A stretch of 64,000 bases of DNA from JAWWPG01 sp963820035. Lineage in GTDB: Bacteria; Actinomycetota; Actinomycetes; Propionibacteriales; Nocardioidaceae. The stretch's first letter is position 1, and each line of letters opens with the position of its first letter. Positions 56,681-64,000 of this stretch are shown here, piece after piece. Both the position numbers and the translations under genes were made by a program. Location: contig CAWFYK010000004.1 of NCBI GenBank assembly GCA_963820035.1, positions 682,001-746,000 on the forward strand. Reading direction: 5' to 3'. The notes under the pieces are model-generated. The model was not told the DNA's origin. It searched no databases and worked only from the letters and a program-made list of their open reading frames with translations.

Positions 56681-58075
56681 TCAAACCTCGGATATGAACA
56701 CGTTCTTCACGTCGGTGAAGGCGTCAAGCGCGTCGGGCCCGAGCTCGCGGCCGATCCCCGACTGCTTGAACCCGCCGAACGGGGTCGAGTAGCGCACCGA
56801 AGAATGGGAGTTGACGCTCAGGTTGCCGGCGTCCACTCCTCGCGCGACCCGCAGGGCACGCCCGACGTCACGCGTCCAGATCGAGCCAGAGAGCCCGTAG
56901 TCACTGTCGTTCGCCTTGGCGATCGCATCGGCCTCGTCGTCGAACGGCATGACGGACACGACGGGCCCGAAGACCTCCTCCCGCCAGATCCTGTCCTGCC
57001 CGCTCCTCGGCAGCACGACCGTCGGCGGGTACCAGAACCCGGCACCCTCGGGCGCCGTGCCGCGGAATGCCACGTCGACGCCGTCACCCTCGACGAACGA
57101 CCGGACGGCGTCACGCTGAGCGGGGCTGATCAGCGGCCCCATCTCCGCGTCCGGCTGGTCGGGTGCCGTCACCTTGACCCCTTTGACCGCGGGCTCGAGC
57201 AGCGCGAGGAACCTGTCGTAGACGCCGCGCTCGACAAGGATCCTGCTTCGTGCACAACAGTCCTGCCCGGCGTTGTCGAACACCCCGGATGGCGCCGTGG
57301 CCGCCGCCTGCTCGAGGTCGGAGTCCGCGAAGACGATGTTTGCGCTCTTGCCGCCGAGCTCGAGCGTCACGCGCTTCACCTGCTCGGCGCAGCCGGCCAT
57401 GATGCCCTTGCCCACGGTGGTCGAGCCGGTGAAGCAGACCTTGCGAACCAGCGGGTTCGTGACGAACCGCTCCCCCACCAGCGATCCCTTGCCCGGGATC
57501 ACCGTGAACACCCCTTCCGGCAGACCGGCCTCGAGTGCCAGTTCGCCGAGACGGATCGCCGTCAGGGGGGTCAGCTCAGCCGGCTTCAGGACGACGGTGT
57601 TGCCCGCCGCCAGCGCCGGCGCGAAGCCCCAGCCCGCGATGGGCATCGGGAAGTTCCACGGGACGATCACGCTGATGACGCCCAGCGGCTCCTTGAAGGT
57701 CACGTCGAGTCCGCCGGCGACCGGGATCTGCCGGCCGAAAAGGCGCTCTGGGGCCGCCGAGAAGTACATCAGCACGTCGCGGACGTTGCCGGCCTCCCAC
57801 CGCGCGTTGCCGATCGTGTGTCCGGAGTTCCGGACCTCGAGGTCGGCCAGCTCGTCGACGGCGCCGTCGACCATCTCCGAGAAGCGCCGCAGCAGCAGAC
57901 CACGGTCAGCAGGCGCCACCTTTCGCCATTCCTCGAAGGCATTCGCCGCCGACGTGATCGCGGCATCGGTCTCCTCGAGGGTGGCGAGCGCCACCTCACA
58001 GACGTCCTCCTCGGTCGCGGGGTTGACCACCAGATGGTTGGGGTGCTCACCCGTTTCGGTCGACACCGGCGTCAC
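56681..58075 (-). CDS. NAD(P)-dependent aldehyde dehydrogenase
   Basis: 464 residues. Family motifs: VIVPWNFPMPIAGW, FTGSTTVGKGI, catalytic Glu in TLELGGKSANIV, catalytic Cys in NAGQDCCARSRILVE (double Cys), and EVFGPVVSV. In the pathway suggested by its neighbours it would oxidise a gamma-glutamylated aldehyde. GTG start overlaps the glutamine-synthetase-like gene by 4 bp; the SDR gene follows closely. Confidence 0.92.
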   Translation of the reverse strand: MTPVSTETGEHPNHLVVNPATEEDVCEVALATLEETDAAITSAANAFEEWRKVAPADRGLLLRRFSEMVDGAVDELADLEVRNSGHTIGNARWEAGNVRDVLMYFSAAPERLFGRQIPVAGGLDVTFKEPLGVISVIVPWNFPMPIAGWGFAPALAAGNTVVLKPAELTPLTAIRLGELALEAGLPEGVFTVIPGKGSLVGERFVTNPLVRKVCFTGSTTVGKGIMAGCAEQVKRVTLELGGKSANIVFADSDLEQAAATAPSGVFDNAGQDCCARSRILVERGVYDRFLALLEPAVKGVKVTAPDQPDAEMGPLISPAQRDAVRSFVEGDGVDVAFRGTAPEGAGFWYPPTVVLPRSGQDRIWREEVFGPVVSVMPFDDEADAIAKANDSDYGLSGSIWTRDVGRALRVARGVDAGNLSVNSHSSVRYSTPFGGFKQSGIGRELGPDALDAFTDVKNVFISEV

Positions 58076-59433
58076 AGCCGCTCGAATCCGCGGACCCGTT
58101 CCCAGTCCGTGACCGCGGAGTTGAACGCCGCAAGCTCCACGTCGGCGGCGTTGAGGTAGTGGTCGACGACCTCGGCCCCGAACGCCGGCCGCGTGTGCTC
58201 GGAGAGGGCGAAGGCGTCACGCGCCTCGAGCAGCGTGCGGGGCACATGGTCCTTGTCGGACTCATAGGCGTTGCCCTGGAAGGCAGGCTCCAGCTCAAGC
58301 TCATTCTCGATGCCGTGCAGGCCGCCGGCGAGCATGGCCGCGAGGCCGAGATAGGGGTTGACGTCACCCCCCGGCAGCCGGTTCTCCACCCGCAGGCCGG
58401 CACCGTGACCCACCACCCGCAGCGCGCAGGTCCGGTTGTCGTAGCCCCAGGCGACCGCCGTCGGCGCAAACGAACCTGCCTGGTATCGCTTGTAGGAGTT
58501 GATGTTCGGCGCGTAGAACAAGGTGAAGTCGGCCAGCGTGGCCTGCACGCCCGCGACGAACTGCTCGAACAGCCGGGTCTGACCGTCTCCCTCGTCGAAG
58601 ACGATCTCGCCGTCAGGCCCTCGCACGCTCATGTGGATGTGGCAGGAGTTGCCCTCGCGCTCGTCGTACTTGGCCATGAACGTGACCGACTTGCCGTGCA
58701 GGCTGGCGATCTCCTTCGCGCCGGTCTTGTAGACGGAGTGCTGGTCCGCGGTCCGGACCACCTCGTCGTACTTGAAGGCGATCTCGTGCTGCCCGAGGTT
58801 GCACTCGCCCTTGGCGGACTCCACCGTCAGCCCCGCTGCATACATGTGGTTGCGGATATCGCGCAGCAGCGGCTCGACGCGGCTGGTGCCGACGAGTGAG
58901 TAGTCGACGTTGTACTGGTTCCCCGGGATGAGGTCGCGGTAATGCTTGTCCCATGCGGCTTCGTAGGTGTCGTTGTAGACGTTGAACTCCAGCTCGGTGC
59001 CTGCATAGGCAACGAGGCCGAGGGCCTCGGCCCTGGCTGCCTGGGCCTTCAGCACCGACCTCGGCGACTGGGCGACCGGAGTGTGTGCGGTGTCGAGCCA
59101 GGCGAGGTCACACTGCACCATCACGGTCCCGGGCAGCCACGGGGTACGGCGCAGCGTCGCCATGTCGAGCACGAACTCCATGTCGCCATATCCAGCTGAC
59201 CACGAGCTGATGGCGTAGCCGTCCACGGTGTTCATGTCCACGTCGACGGCGAGCAGATAGTTGCAGCCTTCCGTCCCGTGCTCGACCACCGTGTCGAGGA
59301 AGAACTGGGCATGGAGCCGCTTGCCCTGCAGCCGACCCTGCATGTCGGTGAAGGCGGCGACGACCGTGTCGATCTCGCCTGTTGCGACGCGATCCCGCAG
59401 CTCCGCGAGGGAGAGAAGTGCTGGCTGAGACAT
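58072..59433 (-). CDS. Glutamine-synthetase-like gamma-glutamylamide ligase (PuuA/GlnA4 type)
   Basis: 453 residues from the ATG of MSQPALLSLAELRD, preceded by AAGGGA; the upstream open frame is shadow. Glutamine synthetase fold with ATP/metal motifs ECNLGQHEIAF, SCHIHMSV (in GNSCHIHMS) and NRLPGGDVNPYL. It lacks the adenylylation-site region and regulatory loops of GlnA I. Such enzymes attach glutamate to putrescine, ethanolamine or similar amines. It heads the minus-strand unit and diverges from the kinase-permease-regulator unit. Confidence 0.9.
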   Translation of the reverse strand: MSQPALLSLAELRDRVATGEIDTVVAAFTDMQGRLQGKRLHAQFFLDTVVEHGTEGCNYLLAVDVDMNTVDGYAISSWSAGYGDMEFVLDMATLRRTPWLPGTVMVQCDLAWLDTAHTPVAQSPRSVLKAQAARAEALGLVAYAGTELEFNVYNDTYEAAWDKHYRDLIPGNQYNVDYSLVGTSRVEPLLRDIRNHMYAAGLTVESAKGECNLGQHEIAFKYDEVVRTADQHSVYKTGAKEIASLHGKSVTFMAKYDEREGNSCHIHMSVRGPDGEIVFDEGDGQTRLFEQFVAGVQATLADFTLFYAPNINSYKRYQAGSFAPTAVAWGYDNRTCALRVVGHGAGLRVENRLPGGDVNPYLGLAAMLAGGLHGIENELELEPAFQGNAYESDKDHVPRTLLEARDAFALSEHTRPAFGAEVVDHYLNAADVELAAFNSAVTDWERVRGFERL

Positions 59434-59475
59434 GCGGTCAGGTCCCTTCGAAGAAGTGGCGGCAAATCTCAATAA

Positions 59476-59483
59476 GTCTAGAC
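59476..59483. promoter_or_regulatory. Candidate GntR/HutC-type operator GTCTAGAC
   Basis: An 8-bp palindrome GTCTAGAC matching the HutC-subfamily operator pattern GT-N-TA-N-AC, in the 113-bp region between the divergent ligase and kinase genes. The local GntR gene encodes a HutC-type regulator, which makes it the natural candidate. One short site, so support is modest. Confidence 0.5.
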
Positions 59484-59546
59484 CGGAGCGAGAACCCGCC
59501 ACTAGCATTCGAGCAGGATCTGTCGGCCTGGACGGAGGTGGCGATC

Positions 59547-60524
59547 GTGGCCGACGGCCACGCACCGCCGGGGGACAATTCCGCGCGCTCGGGTGAGTTC
59601 GAGGGCCTCCTCGACCGCCTCGCATGTGTCGGGGGAAGACCCCGCATGACGACCCAGCTCGCCGGTGGCCTGACGAACACCAACCTCCGCGTCACCACGT
59701 CCGACCGAGATGTGGTGGTGCGGATCTCCAGCAAGGACAGTGACCTCCTCGCCGTCGACCGTGAGGCCGAGCACGCCAACTCACAGGCCGCAGCCGCCGC
59801 CGGGGTGGCGCCGGCCGTTGTCGAGTACGTGCCCGATGCGCACCTGCTCGTCGTCGAGTATGTCGACGGCCACACCCTCACCGACGCTGATCTGGACGAC
59901 GAGGTCATGCTCGGACGCGTCGCCCAGGCGTGCCGCACCCTGCACGCGGGGCCACGTTTCGTCAACGACTTCGACATGTTCGAGATCCAGCGGAGCTACC
60001 TGCAGACGGTCCTCCATCATGGGTACCGGCTGCCGCCGCGCTACCTCGAGTTCATGCCGGCGGTCGATCGGCTGAAGGCGGCCTTGTCGTCGTACCCGCA
60101 AGAGGCCCTGCCGTGCAACAACGACCTGCTCGCGGCGAACATCATCGACGACGGCAACCGCATCTGGATCATCGACTACGAGTACGCCGGCAACAACGAC
60201 CCGTTCTTCGAGATCGGCAACGTCTGGAGCGAGGCGAGCCTGCCGACCAGCCGGCTCGACGTGCTGGTGGCGGCGTACGTCGGTCACGAGTCACCCGGGC
60301 TGACCGCGCGAGCCCGGCTGCAGGGCCTGATGTCGAAATACGGCTGGATGTTGTGGGCGTCCATCCAGGACGCGACGAGCCGGCTCGACTTCGACTTCTG
60401 GGAGTGGGGGATGGAGAAGTACGACCGCGCCGTCGCCGAGTTCGACGGCCCCGACCTCGAGCAGCTGCTCGAATCGGCAGCGCAACACACCGGAGGGAAC
60501 ACATGTCCGACACCTCCCACATGA
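59547..60524 (+). CDS. Choline/aminoglycoside kinase-fold phosphotransferase
   Basis: 325 residues from GTG 59547, with GGAGGTG upstream at good spacing. Protein-kinase-like fold of the choline/ethanolamine kinase group: nucleotide-loop region LAGGLTNTNLRVTT, the Lys-equivalent VVRISSK, catalytic loop LPCNNDLLAANII (N-N-D in place of H-x-D), and metal site IDYEYAGNNDPFFEIGNVW. Probably phosphorylates an amino alcohol. Overlaps the permease start by 22 bp and is divergent from the ligase gene. Confidence 0.85.
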   Translation: MADGHAPPGDNSARSGEFEGLLDRLACVGGRPRMTTQLAGGLTNTNLRVTTSDRDVVVRISSKDSDLLAVDREAEHANSQAAAAAGVAPAVVEYVPDAHLLVVEYVDGHTLTDADLDDEVMLGRVAQACRTLHAGPRFVNDFDMFEIQRSYLQTVLHHGYRLPPRYLEFMPAVDRLKAALSSYPQEALPCNNDLLAANIIDDGNRIWIIDYEYAGNNDPFFEIGNVWSEASLPTSRLDVLVAAYVGHESPGLTARARLQGLMSKYGWMLWASIQDATSRLDFDFWEWGMEKYDRAVAEFDGPDLEQLLESAAQHTGGNTCPTPPT

Positions 60525-62053
60525 GCGAAGACGAGCGTCGACTCGCCGAGCTCGGGTACAAACAGGAGCTGCATCGCGGATGGTCAGGCTTCTCGAACTT
60601 CGCGATCTCGTTCTCGATCATCTCGATCCTGGCGGGCTGCTTCACGACGTTCGGCCAAGCCTGGAACAACGGTGGCCCGATCGCGATCTCGTGGGGCTGG
60701 CCGATCATCGCCGCGTTCATCCTGCTCATCGGGTTCACCATGTCCGAGCTGGTGTCGGCATACCCGACGTCGGGTGGCATCTACTGGTGGGCGTCGAAGA
60801 TGGGTGGCGCGAGGGCGGGCTTCTTCACCGGCTGGCTCAACCTCATCGGGTTGCTGGCGGTCACGGCGTCGGTCGCCTACGGATGCGCCACCTTCATCGA
60901 CCTCACCCTCAGCACCTTCAGCACCTCCTATGCCGACGGCTACTCCCTGACGAGGGTGTTCATCACGTTCCTGATCGTGCTGTTGATCGCCGGCGGGCTG
61001 AACATCTTCAGCGGACACCTGATGGCGGTCATCAACAACATCTCCGTGTGGTGGCACGTCGCCGGGGCGGCGACCGTCATCCTCATCCTGGCGTTCGTGC
61101 CGGACCACCACGAGAGCATGTCCTTCGTCTTCACCCAGCGGATCAACAACTCCGGCTACTCCAGCGGGCTCTACTGGTTCCTCGTGCTTCCGCTCGGGTT
61201 CCTGCTGACGCAATATACGATCACCGGGTTCGACGCCTCCGCCCATCTGTCCGAGGAGACAGACTCGGCGTCCCACGCTGCAGCACAGGGCATGTGGCGC
61301 TCGATCTTCTACTCCGCGATCGGCGGATGGCTGCTGCTGCTGTCCTTCCTGTTCGCTGTCCAGGACCCCGCCGGCGTGTCGGCGGCGGGCGGAGGCGTCG
61401 CTGCCATCTTCGACCAGGCACTGTCCAGCAGGTGGGCCGGCTTGGTCCTGCTGATCTCCGCATCCGGGCAGTTCTACTGCACGATCGCGTGCATGACGAG
61501 CACGTCGCGGATGACGTTCGCGTTCAGCCGCGACGGTGCCGTCCCCGGCTCCCGGCTGTGGTCGAAGCTGACCTCGACGCGGGTGCCCGCCAACGCGGTC
61601 CTGCTCTGCGTCGCGGTGAGCGTCCTGATCACCCTGCCAGCGCTGGTGCAGGTCGACATCAACGGTGCGCCGACTCCGGTGGCCTTCTATGCGGTGGTCT
61701 CGGTCGCGGTCATCGGCCTCTACCTCGCGTTCGCCATCCCCATCTACCTTCGCTGGCGGATGGGTGACCGCTTCACCCCGGGGTCGTGGACCAACGGCAA
61801 CAAGTACAAGTGGATGAACCCGATCGCCGTCCTCGAGATCGCGATCATCTCGGTCTACTTCATCCTGCCGTTCACCCCGCTAGCGATACCCGGACATGAG
61901 GGCTTCGCCTGGAAGTACGTGAACTATGCGCCCATCCTCACGATCGGGGCACTCGTCCTGCTGGAGATCTGGTGGGAGTCGTCGGCCAAGCACTGGTTCA
62001 AGGGACCGAGGCACACGATCGACCCGACGGTCATCGAGGTCTTCGAGGACTGA
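60503..62053 (+). CDS. APC-superfamily amine/amino acid permease
   Basis: 516 residues from ATG 60503 (GGAGGGAA upstream). About twelve membrane segments; APC signatures FAISFSIISILAGCFTTFGQAW, TSGGIYWWASKMGG and TGFDASAHLSEET. Similar in layout to GABA, choline or ethanolamine permeases. Imports the substrate of the neighbouring catabolic genes. The next gene starts directly after its stop. Confidence 0.9.
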   Translation: MSDTSHMSEDERRLAELGYKQELHRGWSGFSNFAISFSIISILAGCFTTFGQAWNNGGPIAISWGWPIIAAFILLIGFTMSELVSAYPTSGGIYWWASKMGGARAGFFTGWLNLIGLLAVTASVAYGCATFIDLTLSTFSTSYADGYSLTRVFITFLIVLLIAGGLNIFSGHLMAVINNISVWWHVAGAATVILILAFVPDHHESMSFVFTQRINNSGYSSGLYWFLVLPLGFLLTQYTITGFDASAHLSEETDSASHAAAQGMWRSIFYSAIGGWLLLLSFLFAVQDPAGVSAAGGGVAAIFDQALSSRWAGLVLLISASGQFYCTIACMTSTSRMTFAFSRDGAVPGSRLWSKLTSTRVPANAVLLCVAVSVLITLPALVQVDINGAPTPVAFYAVVSVAVIGLYLAFAIPIYLRWRMGDRFTPGSWTNGNKYKWMNPIAVLEIAIISVYFILPFTPLAIPGHEGFAWKYVNYAPILTIGALVLLEIWWESSAKHWFKGPRHTIDPTVIEVFED

Positions 62054-62881
62054 GTGGCTGGTCACTCCACGACCGACGCCACCGCAGAGGTCGCCCGGCT
62101 GCCCGCCCCGCCCGAGCTCGTCACGGCGGGCGGGCTGCCGGCGTACCAGCAGATCGAACAGTGGCTGACCGACCTGATCTCGGCCGGCCGCCTGACACCG
62201 GGTGACCGGCTGCCGCGAGAGGCGGACCTGGCCGCTGTCATCGGTGTGAGCCGGATGACGCTGCGGCAGGCGCTGTCGGCCCTCGACAACCGCGGTGTCG
62301 TACGGCGGATCCCTGGTCGGAGCGGCGGCACGTTCATCGCGGAGCCCGCCATCGAGTGCGACATCACCGGGCTCGCAGGCTTCACCGAACAGCTTCGGCG
62401 GGGCCAGGTGCGGGCCAGTGCCCGGGTCCTGAGCGCCACGACCGTGCCGGCCACGGCGCGGGTGGCGAAAGCGCTCGAGCTCGCCCGCAACGCCGAGGTC
62501 CACGAGGTGGTGCGGGTCCGGCGAGCCCACGGGCAACCACTCGCCCTGGAGCGCTCCTTCCTGCCCGCCGAGCTCTTCCCCGGCCTCCTCGACCGTCGGC
62601 TCACCGGGTCGCTGTATGCCCGGATGGCGCGGGACTACGACCTGGCACCGCGGAGCGCGACCGAGTTCCTCGAGCCGTTCGTCGCGGGTGACGAGGTAGC
62701 CGCCCTGCTCTCCGTGCCGGCCGGATCCGCACTGCTGCGCATCGAACGGACCGCGGCCGCGGGCTCGGGGCGGCCGGTGGAATATGCCTCGGACCTGTTC
62801 CGCCCGGACCGGATCCGCGTCACCGTGCGGACCGTCGCCGGTGCGAGCGGAACACTGCGGGCCGCCTCACCCGACTCGTAG
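62054..62881 (+). CDS. GntR-family regulator (HutC/UTRA type)
   Basis: 275 residues, GTG start immediately after the permease stop. Winged HTH: YQQIEQWLTDLISAGRLTPGDRLPREADLAAVIGVSRMTLRQALSALDNRGVV; then a UTRA effector domain with LERSFLPAELFPGLL and IERTAAAGSGRPVEYASDLFRPDR. Expected repressor of the divergent amine-utilisation genes, released by a pathway intermediate. Confidence 0.9.
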   Translation: MAGHSTTDATAEVARLPAPPELVTAGGLPAYQQIEQWLTDLISAGRLTPGDRLPREADLAAVIGVSRMTLRQALSALDNRGVVRRIPGRSGGTFIAEPAIECDITGLAGFTEQLRRGQVRASARVLSATTVPATARVAKALELARNAEVHEVVRVRRAHGQPLALERSFLPAELFPGLLDRRLTGSLYARMARDYDLAPRSATEFLEPFVAGDEVAALLSVPAGSALLRIERTAAAGSGRPVEYASDLFRPDRIRVTVRTVAGASGTLRAASPDS

Positions 62882-62943
62882 CAGACGATCCGTGGGCCGG
62901 ATGCCGAGAAAAGGCATCGCCGCTGTTGCCCCGTGGCGCATAC

Positions 62944-62966
62944 TGCCAGTTAATGGCACAATTGTG
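62944..62966. promoter_or_regulatory. Small inverted repeats upstream of the RCC1-repeat gene
   Basis: TGCCA-GTTAA-TGGCA (62944-62958) overlapping the palindrome CACAATTGTG (62957-62966), in an AT-rich patch 20-40 bp before the GTG start at 62986. Consistent with a promoter or operator; nothing more specific can be said. A weaker GATGCC/GGCATC hairpin lies at 62900-62918, just past the GntR gene. Confidence 0.35.
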
Positions 62967-62985
62967 ACTCATCACTGGGGGCGTC

Positions 62986-64000
62986 GTGCAGGTTCGGTAT
63001 CGGCTGATAGCAGCGATGGGAGCGGTCGGAGTGGCCGCCATCCTCGTGCAGACAGCACAGGCAGCGCAGGCGTCGCAGCGTGCCACGGCGGTCCAGACGA
63101 GCGCGACGGTCCGGTGGACGGAGCTCACCACGGGGTTCGGCCACACGTGCGGCATCCGGCTGGACGGGACGGCCTGGTGCTGGGGCGACAACGCCCAAGG
63201 CCAGCTGGGCGACCGGACGACGGTCAACCGGACGGTCCCGACCCAGGTCGGCACGGCGGCCGACTGGTCGTCGATCAGCGCGGGAGCCCATCACACCTGT
63301 GGCACCCGCACGGACGGGACCATCTGGTGCTGGGGTCTCAACAGTGACGGTGAGCTCGGCGACGGGACGCGGCACACCCGCGGGACTCCTGCTCCGGTCG
63401 GCACCGTGACCAGCTGGGTCAGTGTCGCTGCGGGCGCCTACCACACGTGCGGCACCCGCGACGACGGCACGGTGTGGTGCTGGGGCGACCAGCACACGAA
63501 CCACCGAAACGACGGGCTGAACCGACTGGTGCCGAACCAGGTGGGGGCAGCGACCACCTGGATCCGCGGCAGCGCCGGTTATACCCATACGTGTGCGACC
63601 CAGAGCAATGCCACCTTGTGGTGCTGGGGCGCCCACCGCCAGGGGCAGCTCGGCGACGTGCCACCGCCGAACCATCGCACCCCGGTCCAGGTCGGGACGT
63701 CGAGCGACTGGACCGACGTCACCACCGGCGACTACGACACCTGCGGCACCAGGAGCAACAAGTCGCTCTGGTGCTGGGGCGACAACGGTCACGGACAGCT
63801 CGGCAACGGCAAACGCCATGACAGCTCGATCCCGATCCGGGTCGGTCCGGCCGGCGTCTGGGTCCACGGGGAGGCGGGCGGCGGCCACACCTGCGGGTTC
63901 CGCACCGACGGAACGGCCTGGTGTTGGGGTTGGAACGGCTTCGGGCAGCTCGGTGACGGCAGCTACCGGGACCGCACCACACCGGTCCAGGTCGGCACGG
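62986..64000 (+). CDS. Secreted RCC1/BLIP-II-type beta-propeller protein (3' end outside window)
   Basis: 338 codons from GTG 62986 (GGGGG upstream), open to the window end. A signal peptide (VQVRYRLIAAMGAVGVAAILVQ...AQAAQA) is followed by at least six repeats of about 50 residues with the core HTCGxRxDGTxWCWGxNxxGQLGDG, each with two conserved Cys: an RCC1-like propeller of the kind common in secreted actinobacterial proteins. Function is unknown; related folds bind proteins, as in beta-lactamase inhibitor BLIP-II. Confidence 0.85.
   Translation, partial: MQVRYRLIAAMGAVGVAAILVQTAQAAQASQRATAVQTSATVRWTELTTGFGHTCGIRLDGTAWCWGDNAQGQLGDRTTVNRTVPTQVGTAADWSSISAGAHHTCGTRTDGTIWCWGLNSDGELGDGTRHTRGTPAPVGTVTSWVSVAAGAYHTCGTRDDGTVWCWGDQHTNHRNDGLNRLVPNQVGAATTWIRGSAGYTHTCATQSNATLWCWGAHRQGQLGDVPPPNHRTPVQVGTSSDWTDVTTGDYDTCGTRSNKSLWCWGDNGHGQLGNGKRHDSSIPIRVGPAGVWVHGEAGGGHTCGFRTDGTAWCWGWNGFGQLGDGSYRDRTTPVQVGT

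Noticed and set aside
59382..59546. Longer start for the kinase-like protein at 59382
   Set aside because: It would overlap the divergent ligase gene and its promoter; GTG 59547 has GGAGGTG at proper distance.

Overview
The window comes from a high-GC Gram-positive chromosome, most likely an actinobacterium of the Nocardioidaceae or a close relative. Evidence: the mraZ-rsmH-ftsL-ftsI-murE-murF order with a moxR-DUF58-TgpA operon diverging from mraZ; an actinobacterial-type LexA box; nrdR-nrdJ (class II ribonucleotide reductase); DUF3040, DUF6504 and DUF6318 genes; and a DUF222/HNH gene. No rRNA, tRNA or CRISPR array was seen.

Layout. 1-6.8 kb: cell division and wall (dcw) cluster on the minus strand, including a 54-residue membrane protein between mraZ and rsmH, headed by 10-bp-phased MraZ boxes. 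7-11.7 kb: moxR, a frameshifted DUF58 gene and a TgpA-type transglutaminase. 11.7-13.2 kb: DUF3040 protein and an L,D-transpeptidase. 13.2-19.5 kb: a DNA-damage operon (DUF6504, dnaE2, a methyltransferase, dinB) behind a perfect SOS box. 19.6-24.5 kb: YbaK-like deacylase, a membrane-anchored protein, an FAD oxidoreductase, an HNH protein and a mug-type glycosylase. 24.6-29.6 kb: an accessory patch with a PLD-nuclease/helicase/DUF3427 protein, the joined remnants of a CDF transporter and an ArsR regulator, and a CsoR-type regulator with two palindromic operators facing a Cys-rich protein and an AhpD-like protein. 29.6-35.1 kb: a tightly overlapping three-gene module (Trypco1-like protein, trypsin-like protease fused to a CHAT-fold domain without its catalytic residues, and a 1017-residue helical-repeat protein), the best candidate here for a poorly described conflict or signalling system. 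35.2-45.4 kb: an eight-gene glycan uptake operon (LacI regulator, GH39, Opp-type ABC transporter, secreted glucoamylase-like enzyme) with a clear operator and terminator. 45.6-51.5 kb: a second Y-family polymerase, a PIN-toxin remnant, and nrdR-nrdJ, where nrdJ carries a LAGLIDADG intein placed exactly at a redox-active cysteine. 51.7-55 kb: three secreted proteins (DUF6318 lipoprotein, PKD-like protein, M4/M36-like metalloprotease). 55-62.9 kb: a divergent cluster for catabolism of gamma-glutamylated amines or amino alcohols. 63 kb to the end: a secreted RCC1-repeat protein, cut by the window edge.

Short tandem repeats recur at gene ends or inside genes (11.67, 14.4, 18.1 and 19.66 kb).

All functions are read from motifs and context; no database search was run. 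Start codons were moved from the longest ORF where ribosome-binding sites, family lengths or overlaps supported it.
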